Of a stretch of DNA of 64,000 nucleotides, positions 51,706 to 59,587 are shown in pieces. The notes below the pieces were generated by a model. That model saw only the letters and a program-made list of their open reading frames with translations. It was not told where the DNA came from and did not search any database. Position numbers and translations under genes: made by a program. The stretch is from JANPLG01 sp964609085 (GTDB lineage: Bacteria > Armatimonadota > SYMT01). The number at the start of each line of letters is the position of its first letter. The first letter of the stretch is position 1. The DNA lies in the NCBI GenBank assembly GCA_964609085.1, contig CAZSRZ010000003.1:1-64000 (forward strand), in the 5' to 3' direction.

Positions 51706-52986
51706 TCAGTCGGACTTGGGAGCCTTCCGGCTCCCGCGGGGCCGCCGGGTGCGAACCGCCGGCCCGATCATCGTGTAGGCGTGCCGTCCTCCTCCAAAGA
51801 GCTTCGCCGCCGCCTGGTGGCACTCCTCGAGGGTGACAGCGTCAACGTAGGCCATGAGTCGGGCCAGGGCGACTACCTCACCCTGATAGAGCATACTGTG
51901 CGCCAGCCGCCCCATCCGCGTGACCGCGTCGTCGAGCGAAAGCAGGGTGTTGGTGCGCACCTGCTCACGCGCTCGATCCAGCTCCTCGCCGGTCACCCCA
52001 TGTTCCGCCAAGGAGGCCAGTTCTTCCAGAATCAGCTCACGAACCGTCGCCGCATTGACTGGGCTCGTGTCCGCGTAGACCATCAGATAGCCACCCTCGC
52101 GGTAGGATTGGTGCTCCGCGCCGATGCTGTAACACAGTCCGCGCTTCTCACGGATCTCCTGGAACAGCCGGCTGCTCATGCTGCCCCCCAGAATCAACGT
52201 CAGGATACGAACCGCCCAGCGGCTCGGGTCGTTCTCGTGAACTGAGGGGACGCCAAGGCAGAGGTGGGCCTGCTCCAGGGGGCGCGGCAGGATCGTCTCC
52301 GTGAGGTGCGCGACCGGTTCTTCCAGGATCCGGGGGGGCACCTCGCCGCGCAGGTCCCCGAAGTTGCTGCCGATCAGGTCGACCAGAGACTCGTGATCGA
52401 TCGCTCCGGAGGCGGCAAAGAGGATGCGGTTGGGAAGATAGTGGGAGGCCCGAAACGCGTCGAGATCCGCCCGCGTCACGGCCGTGAATTCCTCGGGAAC
52501 GCCGATGACGGCCGCCCCGAGCGGATGGTCCGGCCAGAATGCGCGACAGAAGAACTCGTGCACGAACTCCTCAGGCGCGTCCTCGATGCTGCGGAACTCT
52601 TCCAGGATGACGGACTTTTCCAACTCCAGGTCCGCCTCGGCAAAGAGGGAGTTCCGGAGCATGTCTGTCAGCAGATCGAGCGCCGGCGGCAGGTGGGACG
52701 GCAGCACGCGGAGGGCGTAGCCCGTGTATTCCTTGGTGGTGTAGGCGTCGATCTGACCGCCGATCGTGTCCATCACCTCGGCGATCTGCCGGGCAGTCCG
52801 TCTTGCAGTCCCCTTGAACACCATGTGCTCAAGCAGGTGAGAAATCCCGCGCTGACCGATCGCCTCGTCCCGTGAACCGCAGTCCACCCGCATTCCGAGC
52901 ACCGCGCCGTTGACACCCGGCACGGGTTGCGAGGCGATGCGGATGCCGTTGGGGAGAACTGACTCGCGGATCGGGAGATCGAGCAT
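51706..52986 (-). CDS. M16-family zinc metallopeptidase (processing-peptidase-like)
   Basis: A 426-residue insulinase/pitrilysin-family peptidase, like MlpA/YmxG which sits after pnp in Bacillus. The inverted zinc motif HxxEH is H50LLEH54 with a distal Glu in EKSVILEEF (about 130). A second inactive half follows (IVEMIGS.. ILGGSMSSRLFQEIREKRGLCYSI), as normal for single-chain M16B subunits. No signal peptide is visible, so it is probably cytoplasmic. It lies between pnp and dapB. The physiological substrate is unclear, but the gene order is strongly conserved. Confidence 0.93.
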   Translation of the reverse strand: MLDLPIRESVLPNGIRIASQPVPGVNGAVLGMRVDCGSRDEAIGQRGISHLLEHMVFKGTARRTARQIAEVMDTIGGQIDAYTTKEYTGYALRVLPSHLPPALDLLTDMLRNSLFAEADLELEKSVILEEFRSIEDAPEEFVHEFFCRAFWPDHPLGAAVIGVPEEFTAVTRADLDAFRASHYLPNRILFAASGAIDHESLVDLIGSNFGDLRGEVPPRILEEPVAHLTETILPRPLEQAHLCLGVPSVHENDPSRWAVRILTLILGGSMSSRLFQEIREKRGLCYSIGAEHQSYREGGYLMVYADTSPVNAATVRELILEELASLAEHGVTGEELDRAREQVRTNTLLSLDDAVTRMGRLAHSMLYQGEVVALARLMAYVDAVTLEECHQAAAKLFGGGRHAYTMIGPAVRTRRPRGSRKAPKSD

Positions 52987-53010
52987 GCGTGGCGTAGCCC
53001 TATGGAATCA

Positions 53011-53040
53011 GAGGCGGGCGCCTGGGGTGGCGCCCGCCTC
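53011..53040. terminator. Strong GC hairpin between pnp and the M16 gene
   Basis: A perfect 12-bp stem (GAGGCGGGCGCC / GGCGCCCGCCTC) with a six-base loop lies 36 bp after the pnp stop and 24 bp before the M16 start. No T-run follows on either strand. It may end or attenuate the rpsO-pnp transcript, or protect its 3' end. Confidence 0.65.
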
Positions 53041-53076
53041 CGTGCTTAGCAGCGCGGGCGGGATGCCCGCAACTCG

Positions 53077-55476
53077 TCAGTCCTGCCGCTTGGGCGGGCG
53101 GAACCGCGCTCCGAGCGGTGCCTCGCCTGCCGGGCGGGTCTCGATCACCTGGGCCGGTTCGTCCCGAGGCGGGATGTCGCCGCCGCGTTGACCGCCCTCG
53201 GGCGGGCGGGGGCCGCGTCCGCGGTCACCACCCCGATCGCCACCCCGATCACCGCCACGGTCACCACCCCGATCACCACCCCGATCACCGCCGCGGCCAC
53301 GGTCGCGACCGAAGTCGCCGCGGCCACCGCCGTCACGTCCGCCCATCGGTCCGCGATCCCGTGGGGGGCGCGGAGGGGAGATGTGCTCGGGTGCCGGTTC
53401 CGTCTCGGGATCGAGCAGCGCCTTGCGGGAGAGGTCGACCCGGCCCTGGAAGTCGATCGACAGCACGCGGGCCTCGATCTCGTCGCCAATCTTCACCACG
53501 TCGTCCGGTCGGCCGATCGGGTGATGGCTCAGCTCGTGGGTGGGGATGAGCCCTTCCTTGCCCGGAAGGTACTCCACCATCGCGCCTTTGCCCATCAGGC
53601 GGGTGACCTTGCCGCTGAACACCTCGCCGACGCCCACCTCGCGGGTGAGCGCCTCGATCATCTTGATCGCCTTCTCGGCCTGCTCGCCGTCCGGCGCGGC
53701 AACGAAGACGCGGCCGTCCTGCTCGATGTCGATCTTGGAGCCTGTGTCGGCCTGGATCTGCTTGATCATCTTGCCGCCCGGGCCGATGACCGCACCGATC
53801 TTGTCCGGGTTGATCTCGATCGAGAGGATGCGAGGCGCATGGCTGGACAGCTCGGTGCGAGCAGCCGGCAGGGCTTCCAGCATGCGGCTCATGATGAAGA
53901 GCCGACCCTCACGGGCCTGCGCCACCGCCTGCTCCATCACCGGCCACGGGATGCCGCCGATCTTGGTGTCCATCTGCATGGCCGTGATGCCGGTTTCCGT
54001 CCCGGTCACTTTGAAGTCCATGTCTCCGCCGAAGTCTTCCATCCCCTGGATGTCGGACAACACGGCGAAGCGGTCGCCTTCGGTCATCAGGCCCATCGCG
54101 ATCCCGGAAACGGGAGCCTTGATCGGCACCCCGGCGTCCATCAGGGCGAGGGTGCTGCCGCACGTGCTGCCCATGGAAGTGGAGCCGTTGCTCTCCAGCA
54201 CGTCCGAGACGACGCGGATGACGTAGGGGAAGACATCCATCTCGGGCAGCACGGCCCGGATGGCGCGCTCGGCGAGGGCACCGTGCCCGATCTCGCGGCG
54301 GCCGGGCCCCCGCATCGGGCGAACTTCACCAACGCTGAAGGGCGGGAAGTTGTAGTGGTGCATGTACACCTTTTTGTCTTCTTCGCCGAGTCCGTCGATC
54401 ATCTGGTCTTCGCTGGTCCCGCCGAGGGTCGCCACGGAGAGCACCTGGGTCTGACCCCGGGTGAAGAGTCCGGATCCGTGCGCTCGCGGCAGGAGGCCGA
54501 CTTCGCATGTGATCTTGCGGATCTCGTCGGTGCGGCGGCCGTCCGGGCGGATGCCTTCATCGAGGATCATCGCGCGGAGCTGCTGCTTGACAACCTTCTC
54601 CACGGCCTCGCCCAACTCGCTGTTCCGATCCGGGAACCGCTCCGCGAGCACGGCGACGATTTCTTTCTTGAGGTCGCCGATGGCGCCCTCGCGGGCGGCC
54701 TTATCGGGGTTCCCGAGGGTGGCGCGGATCGCGGCTGAATGCTCCTGAGCGGCCGCCACCAGTTCCGGATCGATCTTTTTGATGATCGGCACGCGGTGAG
54801 GCTTGCCGATCGCGGCCCGCCACTCCTTGAGGAACTGGCAGATCTTCTTCACTGCCTCGTGGCCGAACTGCATCGCGGCCAGCATCTGTGCTTCCGGCAC
54901 CTGGTTGGCGCCGGCTTCCACCATGATGATGGCGTCTTCCGTCCCCGCGACGATGAGGTCGAGATCACCGGCGTCGATGGCCTCTCGGCCGGGATTGAGG
55001 ACGAACTCACCGTCCACCAACCCCACGCGTGCGGCGCCGATGGGTCCGAGCCAGGGGATATCGCTGATGGTGAGCGCGGCGCTCGCAGCGATGATGCCCA
55101 GGATGTCCGGGGGCGTGGCCTGGTCGACGCTGAGGGGCATCGCCACCACCTGCACGTCATTGCGCATTCCGTCGGGGAAGAGCGGCCGGCAGGGCCGGTC
55201 GATCAGGCGACAGGTGAGCACGGCGCGCTCGCTGGGCTTGCCTTCCCGACGGAAGAAACTCCCGGGGATTTTGCCGACCGCGTACATGCGCTCTTCGTAG
55301 TCGCAGGTGAGCGGGAAGAAGTCGATATCGCGGGCCTGCGCACTCATCGTGGCAACGCCCAGGACCATCGTGTCGCCGGAACGGACCGTGGCGGCTCCGC
55401 CCGCTTGCCGGGCCATGTGCCCGGTCTCAAATGTCAATTCCTGGTCGCCCAGGATCAAGGTTCGCTTATCGTGCAT
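53077..55476 (-). CDS. pnp: Polyribonucleotide nucleotidyltransferase (PNPase)
   Basis: A 3'-5' phosphorolytic exonuclease of 799 residues. It has two RNase PH domains with an intervening helical domain, a KH domain (IEINPDKIGAVIGPGGKMIKQI), an S1 domain (VGEVFSGKVTRLMGKGAMVEYL) and then an unusual ~70-residue tail of Arg/Gly/Asp repeats (RGGD repeated about six times, then RGRGPRPPEGG). MHDKRTLILGDQ at 55476 is the likely start. It follows rpsO by 225 bp, as in most bacteria. The RGG-like tail may bind RNA or partners. Confidence 0.96.
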   Translation of the reverse strand: MHDKRTLILGDQELTFETGHMARQAGGAATVRSGDTMVLGVATMSAQARDIDFFPLTCDYEERMYAVGKIPGSFFRREGKPSERAVLTCRLIDRPCRPLFPDGMRNDVQVVAMPLSVDQATPPDILGIIAASAALTISDIPWLGPIGAARVGLVDGEFVLNPGREAIDAGDLDLIVAGTEDAIIMVEAGANQVPEAQMLAAMQFGHEAVKKICQFLKEWRAAIGKPHRVPIIKKIDPELVAAAQEHSAAIRATLGNPDKAAREGAIGDLKKEIVAVLAERFPDRNSELGEAVEKVVKQQLRAMILDEGIRPDGRRTDEIRKITCEVGLLPRAHGSGLFTRGQTQVLSVATLGGTSEDQMIDGLGEEDKKVYMHHYNFPPFSVGEVRPMRGPGRREIGHGALAERAIRAVLPEMDVFPYVIRVVSDVLESNGSTSMGSTCGSTLALMDAGVPIKAPVSGIAMGLMTEGDRFAVLSDIQGMEDFGGDMDFKVTGTETGITAMQMDTKIGGIPWPVMEQAVAQAREGRLFIMSRMLEALPAARTELSSHAPRILSIEINPDKIGAVIGPGGKMIKQIQADTGSKIDIEQDGRVFVAAPDGEQAEKAIKMIEALTREVGVGEVFSGKVTRLMGKGAMVEYLPGKEGLIPTHELSHHPIGRPDDVVKIGDEIEARVLSIDFQGRVDLSRKALLDPETEPAPEHISPPRPPRDRGPMGGRDGGGRGDFGRDRGRGGDRGGDRGGDRGGDRGGDRGGDRGRGPRPPEGGQRGGDIPPRDEPAQVIETRPAGEAPLGARFRPPKRQD
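53215..53300 (-). repeat. 12-bp tandem repeat encoding RGGD in the pnp tail
   Basis: About six imperfect copies of a 12-bp unit (on the plus strand, CCCCGATCACCA with variants) encode the RGGD repeats of the PNPase C-terminus. Because the unit is a multiple of three, copy-number change would lengthen or shorten the tail without breaking the frame. Confidence 0.8.
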
Positions 55477-55701
55477 ACCAACTGGCACTCCGACCCCAGG
55501 CACCCGCGCTGCCGCATCGCGCGTCGGCGGGTGGGGGTGTCAGGCTCGGCCTGATGAAGCGGCAACGCCCCCGCCCTGGCCGGGAATCCGGCGGAGTCGG
55601 AGGCGTGTAAGTCGCCGCGGTGGGGGAGCAGGGGCAGAGACGCCCCCGAATACTGGCCGGACGTCCGCGGAAGTGAGGTCGCGGATTGGGAGCGGGGTCC
55701 A

Positions 55702-55971
55702 CTAGCGCCGAATACCCAGGCGGGCGATCAGGCTGCGATAGCGGCTGATATCCTTGGCCATCAGGTAGTTCAGGAGCCTTCGGCGCTGGCCAACCATCAT
55801 CAGCAATCCGCGCCGAGAGTGGAAGTCCTTCGAGTGGGTGCGAAGGTGGTCCGTGAGTTGGGAGATCCTCGCCGTCAGTAGAGCGACCTGCACCTCGGGG
55901 GAACCCGTGTCCCCTTCGCGAGTGCTGTACTCACCGATGATCTCCGTCTTTCGATCCGCCGCCAGGGGCAT
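55702..55971 (-). CDS. rpsO: 30S ribosomal protein S15
   Basis: An 89-residue primary rRNA-binding protein of the small subunit, the normal length. Conserved parts are EYSTREGDTGSPEVQVALLTARISQLT, LRTHSKDFHSRRGLLMMVGQRRRLLNYL and the terminal YRSLIARLGIRR. MPLAADRK at 55971 gives the usual length; the open frame extends 18 codons upstream without support. It precedes pnp, and S15 represses its own translation in several bacteria. Confidence 0.96.
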   Translation of the reverse strand: MPLAADRKTEIIGEYSTREGDTGSPEVQVALLTARISQLTDHLRTHSKDFHSRRGLLMMVGQRRRLLNYLMAKDISRYRSLIARLGIRR

Positions 55972-56102
55972 TCCCTCAATCTCCATTGAGACGCGACCGG
56001 CCGGTCGCTCCATCCCCCGATTCACAGCGTTTGAGGCGCCGTTGAATGGGTTTGGCGGGTTCCTGCCGAGCTAGGGCGGCCGGTGCTTTCGGGGTGATGA
56101 CT

Positions 56103-56134
56103 GGATGGAAGGCCACGCTTGCGGCCCTCTATCC
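56103..56134 (-). promoter_or_regulatory. Imperfect hairpin in the rpsO leader
   Basis: On the minus strand GGATAGAGGGCC and GGCCTTCCATCC flank an eight-base loop, giving a stem of about ten pairs with one mismatch and one wobble. It lies in the predicted ~200-nt leader between the promoter and rpsO. Ribosomal-protein leaders often have S15-binding structures, so this is a candidate site, unproven. Confidence 0.4.
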
Positions 56135-56177
56135 AACCATCCGCCCCGGGCACACGACTGCCCGGAACCGCCAGCCA

Positions 56178-56207
56178 ACAGTAGCACGCGCCCGGAATGG
56201 GTGTCAA
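56178..56207 (-). promoter_or_regulatory. Sigma-70-type promoter for rpsO-pnp
   Basis: On the minus strand a consensus TTGACA (56202-56207) is followed after 18 bp by TACTGT (56178-56183), the best vegetative promoter seen in the window. Transcription would start near 56170, about 200 nt before rpsO. Confidence 0.7.
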
Positions 56208-56293
56208 ACCGCCCGCACTCCTCGGGACGTCGGCACATGAGGGCGGCCGCGGCCGTTCCCGAAGGCCGACCCCGATCTTCTGGTGGTGCGATG

Positions 56294-56311
56294 CGGCGCT
56301 CCGCAGCGCCG
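56294..56311. terminator. GC hairpin after the ferritin-like gene
   Basis: CGGCGCT-CCGC-AGCGCCG, a perfect 7-bp stem with a four-base loop, lies 47 bp after the ferritin-like gene's stop and upstream of the rpsO promoter. No T-run. Confidence 0.45.
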
Positions 56312-56357
56312 TTACGGGACGCGTGGTGACGGGAGATTCGGTGTCTTTCCGCCGGGC

Positions 56358-57824
56358 TCACCCGTTTCGCAGCCAGGGCGCGTCCAGCTCCGGAGCCTGG
56401 TACACCTCCGGGGCCAGTGGCGCTGGGAGATAGCCCAGCACGTCGGCGCAAAAGGTCGGCCACCAGTCGGATTGCGGTGTCGCGTCCGCCCCTTCCAGGC
56501 CGTTCTCGCGGCGGATGGCCATCACGCGCCCGAAGGCCTCGGCGCCCAGGCGTTCGGCTTCTTCCCGCGAGCCCACGGCCTTCACGAGCCAGCGTCGCCC
56601 GATGTGCACGTGGAGCACCTCGTCGGCCCAGTCGTAGTCCATGTAGAGCATCGCCAGCGAGTCCCCGGACTCGCGCGCCGTGCGGTACTCATAGGCCTTG
56701 CCGGTCGTCCGCGGCATCAGTCCCTGCTCGATCCAGTAGAGGGCAGCGTGGGCCTCTCTGGGCGAAGCGTGCTGGTTGAGACCCAGGGAGAAGCCGACGT
56801 TGAGCGGCACCCGGGTGAAGTCGACCCCGCGGTGGACCAGCCAGGACTCGCCCATCATGCTGTGGCGGGCCTCATCCCAGAGTTGGCGGCACATCTCGCG
56901 GGTGTACTCCCAGGGGAGCGGGTTGCCGCCCGCGAGGGCCGCCTCGCGGGCGTTCCAGATGATGCAGGCCATCATCTCCGGCACGTCCATCTCGAGCAAC
57001 CGCTTGCAGACGAGGGCCAGCATGCGCTCTGCGGCGGGCCTGTCGGGTTGCGCGTAGACCCAGTGCGGCGGGAAGTGGTAGTTGTGGCTTTCGAACCGCT
57101 CATCGCGGCGAGGGGTCCAATCCGGCTGCAGTGGTGACGTCGCGCGCGGCGGGGGCAGCGTCGAGGTTGGAAGTGGGTCCGTGCCCGTGATGCCGCCGGC
57201 CGCCGCGAGATAGGCTCGCAGGTGGGATTCCCAGGCATCGGCCGCGGCGAGGTCCTCTGGGGTCGCCAGAGCCGCGCCGAGGGCCGCTGTCCCCCAGGCC
57301 AGATGCTCATCCTCTTCCAGGAGCACGAACGCCAGAAACCTGCGGGTAGGCTGATCGACCAGCGGGTTGGTTTGGGACATGTGCTCGCGGTAGGCGGCCA
57401 CCAACGCTGGCTTGAGCACGCGGTAGAGGGCGACGAGGGTCTCCACCTGCCCCTGCGAGCGCAGCGATTCCTGGAGCAAGGTCTCCAGCGCCGGATCGGG
57501 CGGCTGATGGAAGTTGTGCGGGGGGTGGCGCATCTCGGCAACGCGCTCTCGCAGCCAGCCCGCGTGTTCGGCGTCCTGCCACACGTGGAGACAGAAGCCC
57601 TGTTTCACCTCCCATGCCGCCTGCGCGTTGAGCTGTGAGAGGAAGAGGTCAACCAGACGCGTTTCGACCCAATTGAAGCGCTTCAGGAGCCGCACATTCT
57701 CGTCGATCGGTATCCCCGCGACCGCCGCGGCCGCATGCGAGCACACTCCAGCGAGTTCCGGCGCTGGCCGCGGCGCTGGACGGGCGGCACCGTTGGAACC
57801 GTGGTGCGGGACGGGGATGGACAT
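56358..57824 (-). CDS. Double ferritin-like di-iron protein, unknown function
   Basis: A 488-residue soluble protein made of two ferritin-like helical bundles. The first half has DAEHAGW (Glu86, His87) and EEDEHLAWG (ExxH, Glu171/His174); the second has LWDEARHSMMG (Glu318/His321) and ADEVLHVHIG (Glu402/His405). ExxH pairs are the carboxylate-bridged di-iron signature. Length is about twice a DUF455- or MiaE-like single bundle. A Pro-rich linker (about 215-240) separates the halves. It stands alone upstream of rpsO. It may be an oxygenase or oxidase; the substrate is unknown, and an exact family match was not made. Confidence 0.65.
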   Translation of the reverse strand: MSIPVPHHGSNGAARPAPRPAPELAGVCSHAAAAVAGIPIDENVRLLKRFNWVETRLVDLFLSQLNAQAAWEVKQGFCLHVWQDAEHAGWLRERVAEMRHPPHNFHQPPDPALETLLQESLRSQGQVETLVALYRVLKPALVAAYREHMSQTNPLVDQPTRRFLAFVLLEEDEHLAWGTAALGAALATPEDLAAADAWESHLRAYLAAAGGITGTDPLPTSTLPPPRATSPLQPDWTPRRDERFESHNYHFPPHWVYAQPDRPAAERMLALVCKRLLEMDVPEMMACIIWNAREAALAGGNPLPWEYTREMCRQLWDEARHSMMGESWLVHRGVDFTRVPLNVGFSLGLNQHASPREAHAALYWIEQGLMPRTTGKAYEYRTARESGDSLAMLYMDYDWADEVLHVHIGRRWLVKAVGSREEAERLGAEAFGRVMAIRRENGLEGADATPQSDWWPTFCADVLGYLPAPLAPEVYQAPELDAPWLRNG

Positions 57825-57919
57825 CTTTGTACTCCGGGTGCAACTCTTGTGAGGCTGGCGCGATCAGTATAAGGTGTTACCGTGCTCGTATCGGTCGAAC
57901 GCGCTCCTCGGAGGCCCCC

Positions 57920-59587
57920 ATGCGGCGGCTAGCCAGCCACCTCATTCAACTCGTTGTCGTGGGTCTGCTTGCGGCGTCGGTCACCACCGCCACGGCCCAC
58001 AATCCGCGCATCGACCTCAAGCTGGAAAACGTCACGCTTCGGGAGACGGTGGAGCGCCTATCCTCGGCGAGCGGCGTTCCCGTGACGCTCCCTGGGGACA
58101 GCGAGGCCGATCCGGCTGCTCCGGGAGCTCAGGCAGAGCCGAAGGCCTCGTTTGACTGGCGTGGCGCGAGCTTCGCGACGGCCCTCCGAGAACTCTGTGC
58201 CCGTTTTCAACTGACTCCCAACCGGAATCCCGCGGGGTACTTCCTCTTCCCGAGCGGGGCACCTCCCGCGCCGCCGCCGGCCGCGGCCCGGCCTCGTGTC
58301 GCCGCCGCCCTGCGCGGCGGGCTCGAGCTGCGGGTCACCAGCCTCAGCATCAGCGGGGCTACCCGGTTTCTGGACCTCGCGGGCGATCAGGATGAGGAAG
58401 AATCGGACGGCACCCTCTCGATCGCCCTCCGTCTCGCGGGGAAAGACCTGGAGCAAGAGCAGATCGTCGGCATTCGCAATGTCACAGCGCGGGATGACCG
58501 CGGCACGTTGCTGCGCACCCCCGACAGTGACGGGGGATTCGACGACGGGTACGACTACGAGTCGTTTCCCGACGAGTGGCGAACCGCGATCGAGCTGTCC
58601 GAGCCTCACCCACAGGCCCGCCGGCTCGATTGGATAGAGGGCGACCTGTGGACCTACAAGCGGGTCGAGCGGCGAAAAGTGGAGGTCCAGTTGCCCCCGG
58701 CGGTCCTGCCGTTCGAAGCGGCCACCGGCCCTGTCAGCATCCGTGTGATTCGTTACGAGCCCTCCCGCCCACTCAGGGAGGGCGAGCCGCCGGATCCCTT
58801 CGCGGCTCGTCAGGGCAGGGATGGGCGCGGCGTCGTCGGACCGCGGCTCGAGATCGAGTACGTATTTCCCGCCAACGGAGCCGTGCAACTGAACCCGCAG
58901 ACAGTGCAGCCGGTCATCCTGACGGACACCGGCCAGGTGATCTTCGGCAACTACGTCGGCGGCAGTGGGGACCTGGACGCCCAGGGGCGGCAGGTACAGC
59001 GGATGGCGATGTTCTTTCAGGTGCCCGGCCCCAGGCAGGGTAACCCACGGCGCGTCGTCTGGACGCTGACGCAGCGCGAGGAACCGGTGCGGTATGCACA
59101 CTTCCGGCTGCTCAACGTCCCACTTCCGCCGCCGCACCAGTGGCGCCCACAGGCCGCCCCGGCCCGAACGGCCGCACCACCGCCACCGGGGGGTGAGGTC
59201 ACCCACCCCTTCCATCAGCCCGGCGGCGGCACACTGACCGGTGACGTGCTGGTCGGCTCCGCGCAGGCCGGGCTCGGCCGCCTCTCTCTCGGCCTGTCGC
59301 CGCTTGGCGACGGCGACGGCGCCACCCGCTGGATCGACCTGCAGACGGACGAGACGGGGAAGGTCCGGTTGACGGACATCAAGCCGGGCCGCTACCGTGT
59401 TCTTCGGCGGTTCGCGCCCGCGGCCGCTATCCCCGGCGATGGTGCCTGGACCGGGGAAGATGTCACCATCGAGATTGTGGCCGCCCGGGAGGCGGCTCTC
59501 CCGCCGCTCCGCTGGACTCCCGCAGTGGCGAGGAAACCGGCGGCCGCAAAGAAGCCGGCCGCCACTGTGAAAGGGCGTAAGCCATGA
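57920..59587 (+). CDS. Exported STN-like protein, first of a paralogous pair
   Basis: A 555-residue protein of unknown function. A signal peptide (to about Ala27) is followed by an STN/secretin-N-like domain (IDLKLENVTLRETVERLSSASG; FDWRGASFATALRELCARF), a middle domain with NVTARDDRGTLL, FPDEWRTAIEL and RLDWIEGDLWTYKRV, and a C-terminal carboxypeptidase-regulatory-like sandwich ending in ETGKVRLTDIKPGRYRVLRRF. It starts at 57920 with GGAGG upstream. It overlaps the second paralogue by ATGA. The shared landmarks show a duplication. Confidence 0.65.
   Translation: MRRLASHLIQLVVVGLLAASVTTATAHNPRIDLKLENVTLRETVERLSSASGVPVTLPGDSEADPAAPGAQAEPKASFDWRGASFATALRELCARFQLTPNRNPAGYFLFPSGAPPAPPPAAARPRVAAALRGGLELRVTSLSISGATRFLDLAGDQDEEESDGTLSIALRLAGKDLEQEQIVGIRNVTARDDRGTLLRTPDSDGGFDDGYDYESFPDEWRTAIELSEPHPQARRLDWIEGDLWTYKRVERRKVEVQLPPAVLPFEAATGPVSIRVIRYEPSRPLREGEPPDPFAARQGRDGRGVVGPRLEIEYVFPANGAVQLNPQTVQPVILTDTGQVIFGNYVGGSGDLDAQGRQVQRMAMFFQVPGPRQGNPRRVVWTLTQREEPVRYAHFRLLNVPLPPPHQWRPQAAPARTAAPPPPGGEVTHPFHQPGGGTLTGDVLVGSAQAGLGRLSLGLSPLGDGDGATRWIDLQTDETGKVRLTDIKPGRYRVLRRFAPAAAIPGDGAWTGEDVTIEIVAAREAALPPLRWTPAVARKPAAAKKPAATVKGRKP

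Larger units (their letters stand above)
55972..56357 (-). other. Intergenic region between the ferritin-like gene and rpsO
   Basis: No gene is supported in this 386-bp stretch. It holds a terminator-like hairpin for the upstream gene, the rpsO promoter, and an imperfect leader hairpin, each listed separately. The rest is unremarkable GC-rich sequence. Confidence 0.7.

Noticed and set aside
53188..54738. 516-codon frame opposite pnp
   Set aside because: Antisense to PNPase; the low-complexity start simply reflects the RGGD repeat DNA.
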